A DNA stretch of 64,000 nt from a virus, in the IMG/VR virus record IMGVR_UViG_3300042883_000874, positions 1-64,000 of that record; one strand, given 5' to 3'. Below are positions 45,101 to 56,600 of the stretch, piece by piece (within the stretch, counting starts at the first letter, position 1; each line of letters starts with the position of its first letter). The notes under the pieces were generated by a model. It had not been told where the DNA came from. It ran no database searches and worked only from the letters and a program-made list of their open reading frames with translations. The position numbers were made by a program, and so were the translations under genes.

Positions 45101-47628
45101 TTATGGATGCTCAAGGTAATAAAGTAACTGCAGGTCCTCAATTTGATATTGCTTTAAAATTATTCAGCAACTTTACAGCTATTGCTGCTAAAGAAAAAGA
45201 AGATGAGCTTAAAAATAGACCAGTAAAAACATTACAAAGTACTATTAATGACATAATAGCTAACAAAGATTTTATTAAACTATCTGAAGATGGTACACAT
45301 TATGTAAATACTAAAACTGGTAAAAAGTATGAGAGAGTTACTAACTACATTGCTGATGAAAAATCTAAAAATGATTTTAAAGATGGTATTGAAAAAGGTG
45401 AAGATATAGAAGATTACAAACAAAGATTAATTGGATTAAACTATAAAGGAAAACCTTTAACAAAAAAGCTTACAACAGCTTCTTCTCAGATTATTGGTAC
45501 AAAAATAGATGTTCTAGTAAGAGATTTCTTTAATGGAGAACTTAAAGATTTATCAACATATGATGTATCTTCTTTAGAAGAGGTTCAAGCCTTTGTAAAA
45601 GAGTTACAACAAATTAAAGATAAAATGGATGCTAGAGGTGAAAAAGTTCTAGCAAATGATATTTTATTATATGATGATAACTTAGGTGTTGCTGGTACTG
45701 TAGATTTACTTACCTATACTGAGAGTGGTGATATCCGTATATATGATATGAAATCCATGAGAGGTAATCAGTTTACTAATGTTTATTTTAGTGGTATAAA
45801 TGAAGGAAAAACAGTATATGATAATATTTTTGAAGAAGGTAAAGATTCTAATAAAGTAAAACATCAAAAACAATTATCATTATATAGAATTTTATTAAAT
45901 AATACTCACAACTTAAGAGCAAAAACTCTTGCTGTAATGCCTATTGAAGTAATATATCAACCAGGTGATGTTGTAACTAGTGAATTAAATCTATTACCTG
46001 GAGTAAGAGTAACTCCTTTAGATCAAATTAAAGATGCTAGATTACTTCCTTTAAGAGATCAAGGTGAAAAAATAATTTCTTCATTAAGTCCTACAAGAAA
46101 AGAAGCACCAAAGACTGAAGAAGAAGCTAAAGAACAAGCTATTGAAGCTGAGACTAAAAGATTGTTAATGCAACCTAGAGAGAGTCTTACTCCTGCTGAA
46201 GAAAAAGCTTTAAGATTTGGATTGCCGGGCTCTTCTACTTTACAGACTAGAAAAGAATTTATTGAAAAAAGAATAGAGTTACTAGAGAAAAAAGCTGAAG
46301 CTTTAGGTTTAGATGCTATTGAGATTAATGATACTCTTGCTTACTTAGATGGTATATTAGATACAAGTACTGAAAGTATTCAAAACAATCTTAAAAATAT
46401 AGATGATCAGATTAAAAGTTTAAATAATATTATTAAGTCTAAAAGCTCTAAGAAAACTGCAAAAGGTGTTAAAGTTCAAGAGAAGATAGCTGAACTTAAA
46501 GCTGCCCGTACAGCAGAGTTTCAGTTGTTAAATGCTATTACAGATAGAGTAAAAGAACTTGAAGAAGATTTATCTGATGTTGAAGCTGTACAACAAGACT
46601 TACAAAAACAAGCTCAATACTATTCTTCATTGATTAGTGACCCTACTCTTACTACTTATACAAGAGATGAGTTAATTGCTAGAAGAGATAAGATAAACTC
46701 TAAGATAAATACTATAGGTAAATTACTTATAGCTGTTAGAAAAGCTATTGCTGATTCAATAAGATATATTAAAGAACATGTTAGTTTGTTATTTCAAACT
46801 GATAAAAATCTTAAGACTTTTATATCAGATAATGAGTATGAAAATTTTCAATATCCTACAATAAAAAATAAGATTGAGAGTCTTCAAAATGAAGTATTAA
46901 ATAACATAAATTCAGCTGAGTTTCTTGAAGTAGTAAAAACTAAAGAGGAAGAAAGGCAAGCTCAATTACTAGCTGCTTTATTAAAATATCAAGATCAAGT
47001 AAGATACTTAAGTGAACTAATTGATAACTATAAAGAAAACAATATAGGAAATAAGTTTACTACTACTACAATGAATCTTAATGCTAAAGAAGTTGTTGCT
47101 AGTAAACAAAAAGAATATCCTGTTACTATCAGTAGAAAGAATGCTAGAATTCAATCAAGAATTAAAGAAGCTAAACTTGCAGCTAGAGATGTTGCTGAAG
47201 TTGAGACAGTTACAGTTCCAACAGGAGAAGTAGTTGTTTCAAAAGTAGGGCCAACAAAAGTAACTAGTCAACAGTTAAATGAGAATTTAAATTTAAAAAG
47301 TTTAAAGGTTGCTCAAACTAATAAATTTGAAGTTATTTATGATAATATTCAGTATAAAATTGAGAAAGTTGGAACAAATTCAGTAACTTTGAAAAGTGCA
47401 CTTGGTACAAAGGTAACAATAAATGAAGATGATCTAGTTAGAGATCTTAGAATTGTACAACCAGGTATTGAGGAATCAACTGTAGAGGAAAATGAAATTA
47501 TTAAAGCTAATGAAAAACTTATTTCTGAAGAGCCTAAAGAGTTTAAAAAAACCAAAGCTGCAGATAAAGAAGATTATGCAAAAAGATTAAAAACAGGAAA
47601 AACAAATCTTATAGAAAACCTTTGTTAA
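42157..47628 (+). CDS. Giant cargo protein with PD-(D/E)XK nuclease-like core and hydrophobic segments
   Basis: 1823 residues. Hydrophobic, Gly/Ala-rich stretches at about 208-255 (GLTAATGGLMGATGASMMVG) and 543-565 could insert into a membrane. The region 1095-1245 matches RecB/Cas4-type PD-(D/E)XK nucleases: a helix with IGTKIDVLVRDFF near 1114, GTVDLL with D1183, D1197-M-K1199 (the D-x-K of the core), and KQLSLYRI near 1238 as the Q-x-x-x-Y helix. The rest is mostly helical, with long coiled coils (1330-1560). The usual motif-I His is replaced by Asp. It ends ENLC and the next gene starts one base later. Likely delivered into the host and may cut host DNA or process phage DNA; the activity is not proven. 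Confidence 0.62.
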   Translation: MAEELASQGQEQEQLAPQESELTNGAPALQALNNSAVDRIRQIEESLNLPARPNSIDAYKNIAGNPITGSNPSAKNSNSSVDFFTSMDKALSAMPKKESDIYGAMRPFSYNGDTDGANFERYHSSGDLYNKIGFSPYRDNESLYNDKMTFGDEFVRAASQWDNLVGTGFRSGIRSWSTLFTDPLAPDLEGAREMERIMAVGSSTKGGIGGFFINTFLNSGYTIGIGADFLAEELALMGLTAATGGLMGATGASMMVGKGLNAVENVFQGAKTAFAGSKRMENLRAINSVPEMKSLWTKMSQGTKSVVRETANILNPLDQTVDALRATDYASNYAKMTKTFGAFADDMLMMKGAVSEAKLEGGMAKINITEDLVAKYRSENGKDPDGAEMLKIEKIANDKAYQVAFWNLPAITTSNKLMYATMLAPLRSVMGREGAVKLVDDYLFNGKTFSAVGEGFLSKGKAALQSFTKPKFYGQFGMNYLKANFAEGIQENLQEAISSGAAKHAMQLYTDPIKAGYEGYMPHFMQGLGEQFSAQGAETFAGGFAMGMFAQPVMAAPSVAISKLVKAWGTENYAAAEKLNKEFKAKNAQYLNDFYDKALITLAPDIDNSITTGRLADDMYTAARNGKKKEAIDAIENIKDNKILVALQTGKLDIMINKVAQYKNLSRAEVVEAFGKYGIKEQDVDSALGKIDGIVARANQLKKDYEDVAEKYPNPFNPNKFILGTSERKAAEIAYKAWETAKYNLTFAKATYTSHSKRVADVANIFSNISNDLAKADAQNLMTLLNPATTKGEILALRQELSVLDDNVPEQKKLKAEKTKQLETINNFYEAVKAVKEAKTPEEKEAKDEIAKKAFMEHVKFLAKKNDHIVFNEDIEKAYSVVKDHMSLKDDMKGLAESINVLMAPQNFFKLHTRLNDAYSEILNNKEGIIEENQKLINRLNSINGILNLVTVDSGLNIPNELIEKYVEALDNDIEMPVATYFMDAQGNKVTAGPQFDIALKLFSNFTAIAAKEKEDELKNRPVKTLQSTINDIIANKDFIKLSEDGTHYVNTKTGKKYERVTNYIADEKSKNDFKDGIEKGEDIEDYKQRLIGLNYKGKPLTKKLTTASSQIIGTKIDVLVRDFFNGELKDLSTYDVSSLEEVQAFVKELQQIKDKMDARGEKVLANDILLYDDNLGVAGTVDLLTYTESGDIRIYDMKSMRGNQFTNVYFSGINEGKTVYDNIFEEGKDSNKVKHQKQLSLYRILLNNTHNLRAKTLAVMPIEVIYQPGDVVTSELNLLPGVRVTPLDQIKDARLLPLRDQGEKIISSLSPTRKEAPKTEEEAKEQAIEAETKRLLMQPRESLTPAEEKALRFGLPGSSTLQTRKEFIEKRIELLEKKAEALGLDAIEINDTLAYLDGILDTSTESIQNNLKNIDDQIKSLNNIIKSKSSKKTAKGVKVQEKIAELKAARTAEFQLLNAITDRVKELEEDLSDVEAVQQDLQKQAQYYSSLISDPTLTTYTRDELIARRDKINSKINTIGKLLIAVRKAIADSIRYIKEHVSLLFQTDKNLKTFISDNEYENFQYPTIKNKIESLQNEVLNNINSAEFLEVVKTKEEERQAQLLAALLKYQDQVRYLSELIDNYKENNIGNKFTTTTMNLNAKEVVASKQKEYPVTISRKNARIQSRIKEAKLAARDVAEVETVTVPTGEVVVSKVGPTKVTSQQLNENLNLKSLKVAQTNKFEVIYDNIQYKIEKVGTNSVTLKSALGTKVTINEDDLVRDLRIVQPGIEESTVEENEIIKANEKLISEEPKEFKKTKAADKEDYAKRLKTGKTNLIENLC

Positions 47629-47629
47629 T

Positions 47630-50600
47630 ATGGTATGTGATTTAAGTAAAAATAATTTAAAAGAGAATCTTGAAAATTATGTAAACCTTTTAATTGAAGG
47701 GCAACTTTTAAATGAAGAAAAGTTTAATTATAAAGATATAATTGATACTATTCAAAAAGATATAGCAGCTGCAAAAAATGACATTCAACAATCATTAGGT
47801 GTTGCATATCATGTGCCTCAAATTATCTATGATACCATAAAGAATAATCCTGAACTTAGTGAAAAAGAACTTGTTAAAAGAGGTTATGATTCAACTCAGT
47901 TAATTAAAGACATAACTGCTTTAGAAGATGCTGAAGATAAAATGGCTGCTATCTCTACTTTATTAGGTATAGAGAATACAAGTATTGAAGAAATAGAAAA
48001 AGTAATAGCTCAGCAAGCTACAAATCCAGATAAGATTTATTTTAAAGTAGAAGGTTCAGAAGAGCTTGCAATAGATAATATTTTATCTGTTGATGGATAT
48101 AATTTAACAACTCAACAAACAGCTGAAGAAGAAAAAGTAAATGGTAAAACTATCCCTAGTAGAACAGCAAGAGATGCAGATAAAGCATTCTATCAAGATG
48201 GTTTAGCTAAGATTTTACTAGCTAGAACAAGTGCTGACCAAGATTTTACAGAACTTGAATATGATGGTAAAACTGGTTTTAGAGGAAAAGTAATGTATGA
48301 AAAAAACATTCCAGGAAAAAAAAGAGCTGGTAGAGAAGACTGGTTACCTAGAAATGTAGTTATGCTTGTTTTAACTGATAATCAAGGTAATATTATGTAC
48401 TTTGATGAAAATCATAAAATTGCTAATATTAATACAGGTAAACCTATTTACTTTGCATTAAAAACAGTAAGTGTTACTAATACTAAAAACATTAAAGCTA
48501 GTCTAGCTTCTAAATTTAAAAACATAACTCCTGAACAAGAGCAAGAAATTAATGAAAAAGTTAAAAAAGATGCTGAAGCTCTTAATAAACTTAAAAAGAA
48601 ATTAGAAGATACAGAATCAGTTTTAGTTAACTTAACTGGAGGGTCAGTTGGAGTTGCTCAAAAATTAGATATTTTAACAGAGAAAGAACAAAAAGAAGGA
48701 GGAGCTACCTTATCAGAATTTAATCAAGATTCTTTTGACCCAAATATAGTATTTGTTAGAGAGGTATTAAAAGGTGTTACAAGAACTTTACCAGCAGTTA
48801 AGTTTTATACTGCAGAAAATTTAATAACATTAAAGAATTCAACAACTCTTGGTAATCAGGATCCTGAACTAATGGATCATCTTATAACTGTTCTTACTGA
48901 AGATATTGGATTAACTGATGTAGAAAAAGAACAATATGTTAGTCAGTTTATAAATCTTTATAGAGATGCTGCTGAATCTGATGCAAAACTTTTACCTTAT
49001 GTTATTGGTATAAAAACTGATAATAATAAAAAGCTTTATATTAATCTTAATAATGTAAGTGTGCCTTTAGAAAATAAAGAGGTATCTAAGCAAATGCTTA
49101 AAGACTTCTTTACTAATAGTGTATATATTCATTTTAATAATAAACTTTATACAAAACAACAATACACTAAATACACTATTGAAGATACAGCTATTGGGTA
49201 TAAGATAGTTTCTAAAAATGAATTAGCTTATAAACCATTTATATTCAGCAAGTTTACACCTAGAGTTGTAAGAGATAAGAATACAGGTTTACCAATGGTT
49301 GTAAATGGTTATTTAAACTTTGAATCTGAGTTAACTCAAGCTGAAGTTAAACAACAAGTTGTTGAAACTAGAAATAATACTGTAGCTCAAAATATACCAA
49401 TAACCAATACTGAAGCAGAAGAAGACTTGGATGATTTAAAATCTTCTAAGTTAATACAAAACTCTGCTACAGCTAAACAAGATGCTAGAGCTGAAAACTG
49501 GTGGAGAAATGAATCAGCATTGGCTAAAGAAGTGGATAGTGCTGGAAAACCTCTTTTTAGTCTATCCCTATTAAGAAATGTTGTAAACTCTGATGCATGG
49601 GCAAATTTTAGTAATTCAACTATTACTTTATTTAAAGGAGCTAGTTTTACTCAAGTTTATCATGAGGCTTGGCATGCTTTTAGTCAAGTGTATTTAACTA
49701 AAGATGAAAGAACTGAGTTGTTATACAAACCTGTATCAAAACTTCCAGGCAGTTTTAATGTTGTTAAGAAATTTGTAGAACCAGGTGGTGGTGTTTCTTA
49801 TAGAATGGTTACTTTAAACTTTAAAGATCTTGATGTAAACAAGAGACAAGATAGATTATTAATAGAAGAATTTATAGCTGAAGAGTTTAGAAAGTATGCT
49901 ATGAATAATGGTAAGTTTAAAACTGACTCTAAAGCAAAGACTGCCTTAGGTAGAATCTTTGATAGAATATGGAAGGCTTTAAAAGCTCTAGTAGGAAATT
50001 CTGATGTATACTCTAACACAAGTTCAGAAGGTGTTTTAGGTGATATGTTTAATGCTTTATATTCAGCTAAGTCTCCTGAAGACTTATTACCATATTCAGC
50101 TAATCTAAAAAATGCTGAGTTTGGTTCATTAAATAGTGGAGGTATTGTAACAGACAATGCTGAAAATGACTTAAGTGTATCTGAAGCTTTACTATTAACT
50201 AGAACTATAGATGGTATATTATCAGAATATGTAAATGAACAAGTAGGAAAAGGTCACTTTAGTGCAGTAACAAAAGTATTTTCAAGTAGAAAGTCACTTA
50301 CTAATATTTATAATAGAGCAAAGAATAGACTTAATGATAAAATAATTCAGTTAACAGATGAGAGATCTAAGCTTGCACCTACTGATGAACAAGCATTAAC
50401 TATCATTAATGATAAGATTAACTTATTAACAAGAGCTGTTAGAGATGAAGTATTTGGAGATATTGGTAAAGCCTTAGCTGGTCAAACTGCTAATGTTTCA
50501 GTTGTTTCTTTTCATAAAAACAACAGTACATTTAAAGATTTATTATCTACATTCAAACCTATAGTAGATGAAAAAGATAGTGATGACTATGAAGAGACCA

Positions 50601-53600
50601 GTGACACTGCTCAACAAGAGTTAGCTACAAGTCTTGATGCTTCTAGTAATGATGTTGCTTCAGAAAAATTAGCTGATGACTTAGTATTATATGTAATAAA
50701 AAGTTTAAATAAACAAACTAAAGATGGAGAGCCTGAACTAAATGAATTAGGTTTTCCTGAACCAATTGAGTTCTTACCTTTTTGGAGAGTCTTAATGGAT
50801 AAAGCTTCTGGTGAAACTTCACCATTAGGTTTATATAACAACCTTAAAAATGCATCAAAAGTATCTCCTTTGTTTACACAATTGTTAGGTAAGATATACT
50901 CGCAACAAACAGAAGAAGGTGAATTACTTTCTCCATCTGACTCATTAACCAAAATGTTTAAAGAAGGTAGTGACATTGGAGCTTTGTGGATGAAGTTTGT
51001 ACAGTCTACAAACTTACATAAAGTTGATATAGTTTCTACTGTTGTTCAAGAATATTCTAATAAACCAACTGATATAAGAGTTGGTAAAACAACTGCAGAT
51101 TATTTAGGAATTGTAAATACTGATTGGCCTTTAGCTTTTCAACAAAAAGAAATTGATAGTTTTACATATAAAAAAGATCAACTTAACTATATAGATTTAG
51201 AAGCTGTAGTTAATAGATATCTTATTAAAGGTGTAAACAATGAAAATAAAAATGTTTACAGTGTTTCAAAAGAAAACTATATTCCTTTCTTAAATAGTAT
51301 TGGCTTATTCTTATCTGACATGTCAGAAATTAAAGATAGTCTTGTACCTAATGATATAGATTTTATTGCAGATGCTATTGGACAAACTCAAGATAGTAAT
51401 GATTTAGCTACAAAAGACAAGGATAAAGTAAATATTGATAACATTATTGTTTATTTAGGTAAAGCTAGAACATTAAGCAATGGTACAAAACTTCCTGCAA
51501 ATGCTTTTGCTGTAAACAAGTTAGCTGAAACAGAAGCTTCTTATTCTACTGAATATGCAAACTCTATGAGATTTAATGCTGCTAAAAAGTTAAAGTCTTT
51601 ATTTGCACTTAATAGTACTGATACTCAAAAAATAAATGGTCTTAAGAAAGCTAATGAACAAGGAGATTTATATTCAGATAATCCTGAACTTGTTCACATG
51701 AACTTTCTTAATCCTAAGAGTAATCCTTTGACAAAAGGTTCAATCATACTAAAATCTTTATTTTCTAGTGTTACTGGTATTAAGATTAAAGATAATGATA
51801 TTAACTACCGTGATCTTAGTGGTATTAGTTACATAGATGAAACTTATGCTAGTGATGGTGTTACAAGTGCTAAGATGGGCTTTTTAGATAAAGTGTTATC
51901 TGTATTTATTTCTACTCTTGGTGGAGGTTACATGGATGGAATTCAAGCTGGTGATAAAAGTTCAAACTTTGGAGTTAAGCTTAATGTTATTGATACCTAT
52001 GATGAAAAAATAAACAAAGGTTTATATGTAGACACTGTAGCTTTTATGAAAGATGCTTCAGGTAGATCTATAATGGGATATAACCCAATGCAAAAAATAT
52101 TAGATATGTTGTATCCTAAATTAGAGGGTGAGATAAGAAGAATTGCAATGGTTAAAGCTGATCCTGAATACTATAACAATATTACAGGATTTGAAAGAGG
52201 TACTGAATTTGATATTTTTGATGAGATACTTGATGGTTCTCCTGGTCTTAAAGAGGCTTTAAAGTCTGAAGAACTATTTGAAAGTTTAAATAAAGTAGGT
52301 GATTTATATATTGTATTAAATGATAATCCTGCATTAAAAAAACAACTTAATGATAATATTATTAAATTCTTTGATAAACTAGAAGAGAGTTATAATAAAG
52401 ATTTATTTGATCCAATTTTTGGAGTTGATCAACCTTTACCTGCAATATTAAAAGAACTTATATTAAAAGACTTAGTTAATAATACTAAAGAAAAAAATAA
52501 TATTTATGGGGCTACTCCTGAAGATGTAGATTTAAATATTAAAAAAGCAGCTATAAAGTCTTATATGTTTAATAACTTTATACATAAGACTGAAACTACT
52601 TTATTATTACAAGGAGATGGCTTCCAATTTGATCATACTAAAGATGATATGACTAAGAGAGGTCCTGGTTCTCAATCTGGTGGTACTATATTTCCTGTTG
52701 ATCTATTGACTAAGATCTTTATTGATGCTAAAGTAGGAAGACCTTATGAACAAAAACTTATAGCTGATAAGATTATTGCAGAAAAAGAAGTAAGAACTTA
52801 TGGGCCTACTCTTAATTCAGCAATTATACAAGAAAGTGAAGTTACTTCAGTTTACTTTAATATGTACAGAGATTTATTTAAAAGAGACTATATAGATAAA
52901 GGATTAACTGATGAAGATGAAATTAATGCAGCTTTATATGGTGTAGATCCTGACACAGGTGAGATAGGTAATGCTGAAGTTGATGCAGAAGGTAATTACA
53001 GTAATGTATTTAAAGGAGGTAAAATGAAAGCCTTTATTAACATTCAAGATGCGGATGGTCAAGCTTTAATTACTTTTGATACTTATAGAATACTTAGACA
53101 AGCTGAAGGTAATTGGTCAAATGAACAAGAAGCTTTGTACTTTAAAGTTATAAATGGAGAAACAATTACTGCTACTGAGTTAACTAACATGTTTCCTGTA
53201 TATAAATTACAATACGATGGACCACTTGCTACAGAAGTTGGTAGATTTCCTATACAAGCTTTTCATAAGTATTCATTATTCCCATTAATACCAAGTGTTA
53301 TTAAAGACTTCCCTGCTAATGATGTACATAAAGCAATGATTTCTCAAAACATTGACTATATTACATTTACATCTGGTTCTAAAAGATCATCTATTAAGTC
53401 TAGTCCTGAAAGTAAGGGAGATTCTATATATGAAGGAGATACAAGTAATCTTAAAGCTGACTTTACTTTTACACCTAATACTATTTATATTGCTTACTTA
53501 AAGAACCAAACCTCAGTTAATACTTACTTTAAACAACAATCTACATTCTCTACTCAGTTACGTAAGTTAATAACTAGTTTATTGTATGCTTATGGTGTAC

Positions 53601-56600
53601 CAACAGATTATATTAAAGCTAATAACTTTAACAGTCCTGAAGAGGCACAAACAGCTTGGGATAAAGTTAAATACAAAAGACTTGAAAGTAAATTTCATGA
53701 TTATACTGAAGAATTCAAGGAGAGTATTGATGATTATGTAAAGTTTAAGAAAGAAGAATTACTTGAAGAACTAGGCTGGACAGAAGATGATTTATATGCT
53801 GAAAAAGTAGATGATGCAAAAATTAAATCAATGCTTGTAGTTTTAAATAAAGAATTTAAAAGACAAGGCTTTAGTGCACATGAAAGAGAATTATTAGAAT
53901 CATCATCTAATATTGACAAGTTAGACTTAAGTGTTAGTCCTTTAGCAGCTAGATTTGAAAGAATGATTATGGCTATGGTTAATAACAGATTAGTTAAGAC
54001 CAAGTTAAAAGGTGAACCTTTAGTTGAGGTATCATCAGCTTTCATGCAAAATACTAAACTTAGAAATGCTACTGCAGAAGAAAAAGCTAAATATAAAGAT
54101 GATTTTGCAACTAATGGTTTAAAACCTTATGCTGTTGATGGTATAAATAACAGTATAGGCTTTATGTTCAAAAGAGCCTTAGGTAAGATGGATGAAAATT
54201 TATTTCAAACTGATTACTTTATTCTTAATGAAGCTGGTGAATATGTAAATTCAGGACAGCCTATTGCTATATATAAAGATGAAGATCAAGAAGAACTTGA
54301 CTTTGATGCTAGTTTCATTAGATTAAATGAAATGCTTAGAGTTGATGCCTGGAGAGCTAATGATGAGAATAATAAAAAGTTAAGACTTACAGGTGTAAGG
54401 ATTCCAGTACAAGGTCATAACTCTATGGAGTTTGGTGAAGTAGCTGAGTTCTTAAGACCAGAGGCTGGACCAATTATCATTATTCCTGCTGAGATTGTAG
54501 CTAAATCAGGTACTGACTTTGACGTTGATAAGATGACTACCTACATGCCATTTCTTACTAGAAGTGGTAAGTTAATGAGGAAGTATGATAAAGAAGGAAT
54601 TGAAGCAGAAAGAAAAGAGTTAGAACAAAAGTTTGAAGATTTAAAAATTACTAAAGGAGCTATTGAAATACTTAAAAATAAAAAACAAGCTCAATGGTTA
54701 GATATTAATCTTAAACTTAATGACTTTAGAAAAGCTGTTAGCATAAGAGCTAGAGGTTTAAATATTGATGCTGATTTATTAAATTCACTTACAAGTTCTA
54801 AAAGTAAAGAGATCATAAAAATTATGAGTGATCCAAATGTAGAAAATCTTGTAAAAGAATTCTTTCCTAAAGCTAGTCTTATTTACAACTACTCAATAAA
54901 AGGAATTACTTTAGAAGATGTTGATGCTGTTGATGGAGCTTTAAGATCATTATATAAAAATAAATCTGAACTTAGTAAAGTATATACTGAACTTTCTGAT
55001 CTTAATGATAATGAAAATAACTTAGGAGGTGGTCTTCAAAATAAACTAATTCAAGATATGGTTAATATTCTTGAGTTACCTGAACTAGCTGCTTCATTAA
55101 TGTCTCCAAATGATACTAACTTAGTTAAGCCTTATGCTGATAAGATAAAAGGTTATATACAAGAAGCTGATAATGAGACTGACTTTACCAAATCTCTAAT
55201 GACTGGTAATAAAATGTACAAGAAAGGAATCAGTACTACAAAAATATATACTGAAACTTATAATATTAAAAAGCATCAAGAAAACTTTAGTAGTAAAGAC
55301 TCATTAGGTATTGCTGCTGTAGATAACTACATCAATAACTTGCTTAATATGGCAGGAGCTAAGATGCAAAAATCTGTAAATGTTACAGCAAAAGTAGCTG
55401 AAACTAAAAGATCTTTCAATAAAAAAACAAATAAATGGGATACAAAAACTGTATGGGCTAATCAAGTTGTAGAAATTCCTTTAGATTTAAATCTTGCTCA
55501 TAACAAACTTGATGGTGCTATATCCTTATCTCACATCATGGATAAAGAAGGTAAGAATTCTATTGCTGATATTATCAATCAGATGATGAATGGTTTTGTG
55601 GATGCTGGTAAAGATGCTTGGGTTGCTTACTTACAAGGTAATCCTGAAGTTGTACCTAAGTTCTTATTCTTATTAGAGGCTGGTGTTCCTATTGAAACTA
55701 TAGCATACTTTGTATCTAATCCAATGACTAGACAGTATGTTAAAGACAAAGCTAAGGCTAAAGCTACTTTATCAAAGTTGTTTAATTTTGGTACTCAGTA
55801 TGATGTAGCTCCTAATATGTTAAAGACTATTTCAGAATATTTACCAGAAGCTGAAGCTGAAATTCTCTCTAAAAATGGTTATAAGGACTTGCCAAAAGAT
55901 AGTATTTATAATATTACAACAGCTTTAAACTATTTTAAGAAACCTGAAACTTTCACTAAAGAAACTCTTGAAGGATTAGTAAAATCAAAGTTAAACTATA
56001 AAGATCCTAATCAAATAGCTGCATTCTTAGAGTACTTGTATGTAGAAAAAATTATTGAGGATTATGATGCAATGAAAAAAGCAATGAATCCTGATACTAA
56101 ACCTAGTGGTGATCAATACTCAGCTCAAGCAAAAATTGAAGAAGTTGCTGGTCTTGCAAATACACCAACTTTAGATCCTGGTCCAATACAAAAACTATCT
56201 ACAGATAGTATTATATCTCCATATTTTATACAAGATTTTGCTAGAAGATTGTTTAGTAGATTATTTAAGTTAAGAGATGATGCTCAGTTAAATAACTTTC
56301 TTATTAAAACTTTTAAAAATAGAACTGCTATGTCTCAAGCAAAAAAAGCTACAGGATATGACAGTGAAACTTATATTACTAAGTTTAAAAACTTTATTTC
56401 TCAGTACATTTTTGCTAATGAGTTAAGAGTTTATAAATCTGGAGATACTGAATATAAAAATGAAGTTATTAATCCTAAGTTTTTAGAACAACTTAATCAG
56501 GATTTTGATGCTGGTTTATACTTAGCTACTAGTACTGATGAAAACTCTTATAAGAATAGAGGTTTAACTCCTATTAATGGTAAAGCATTTCCAAGATTAG

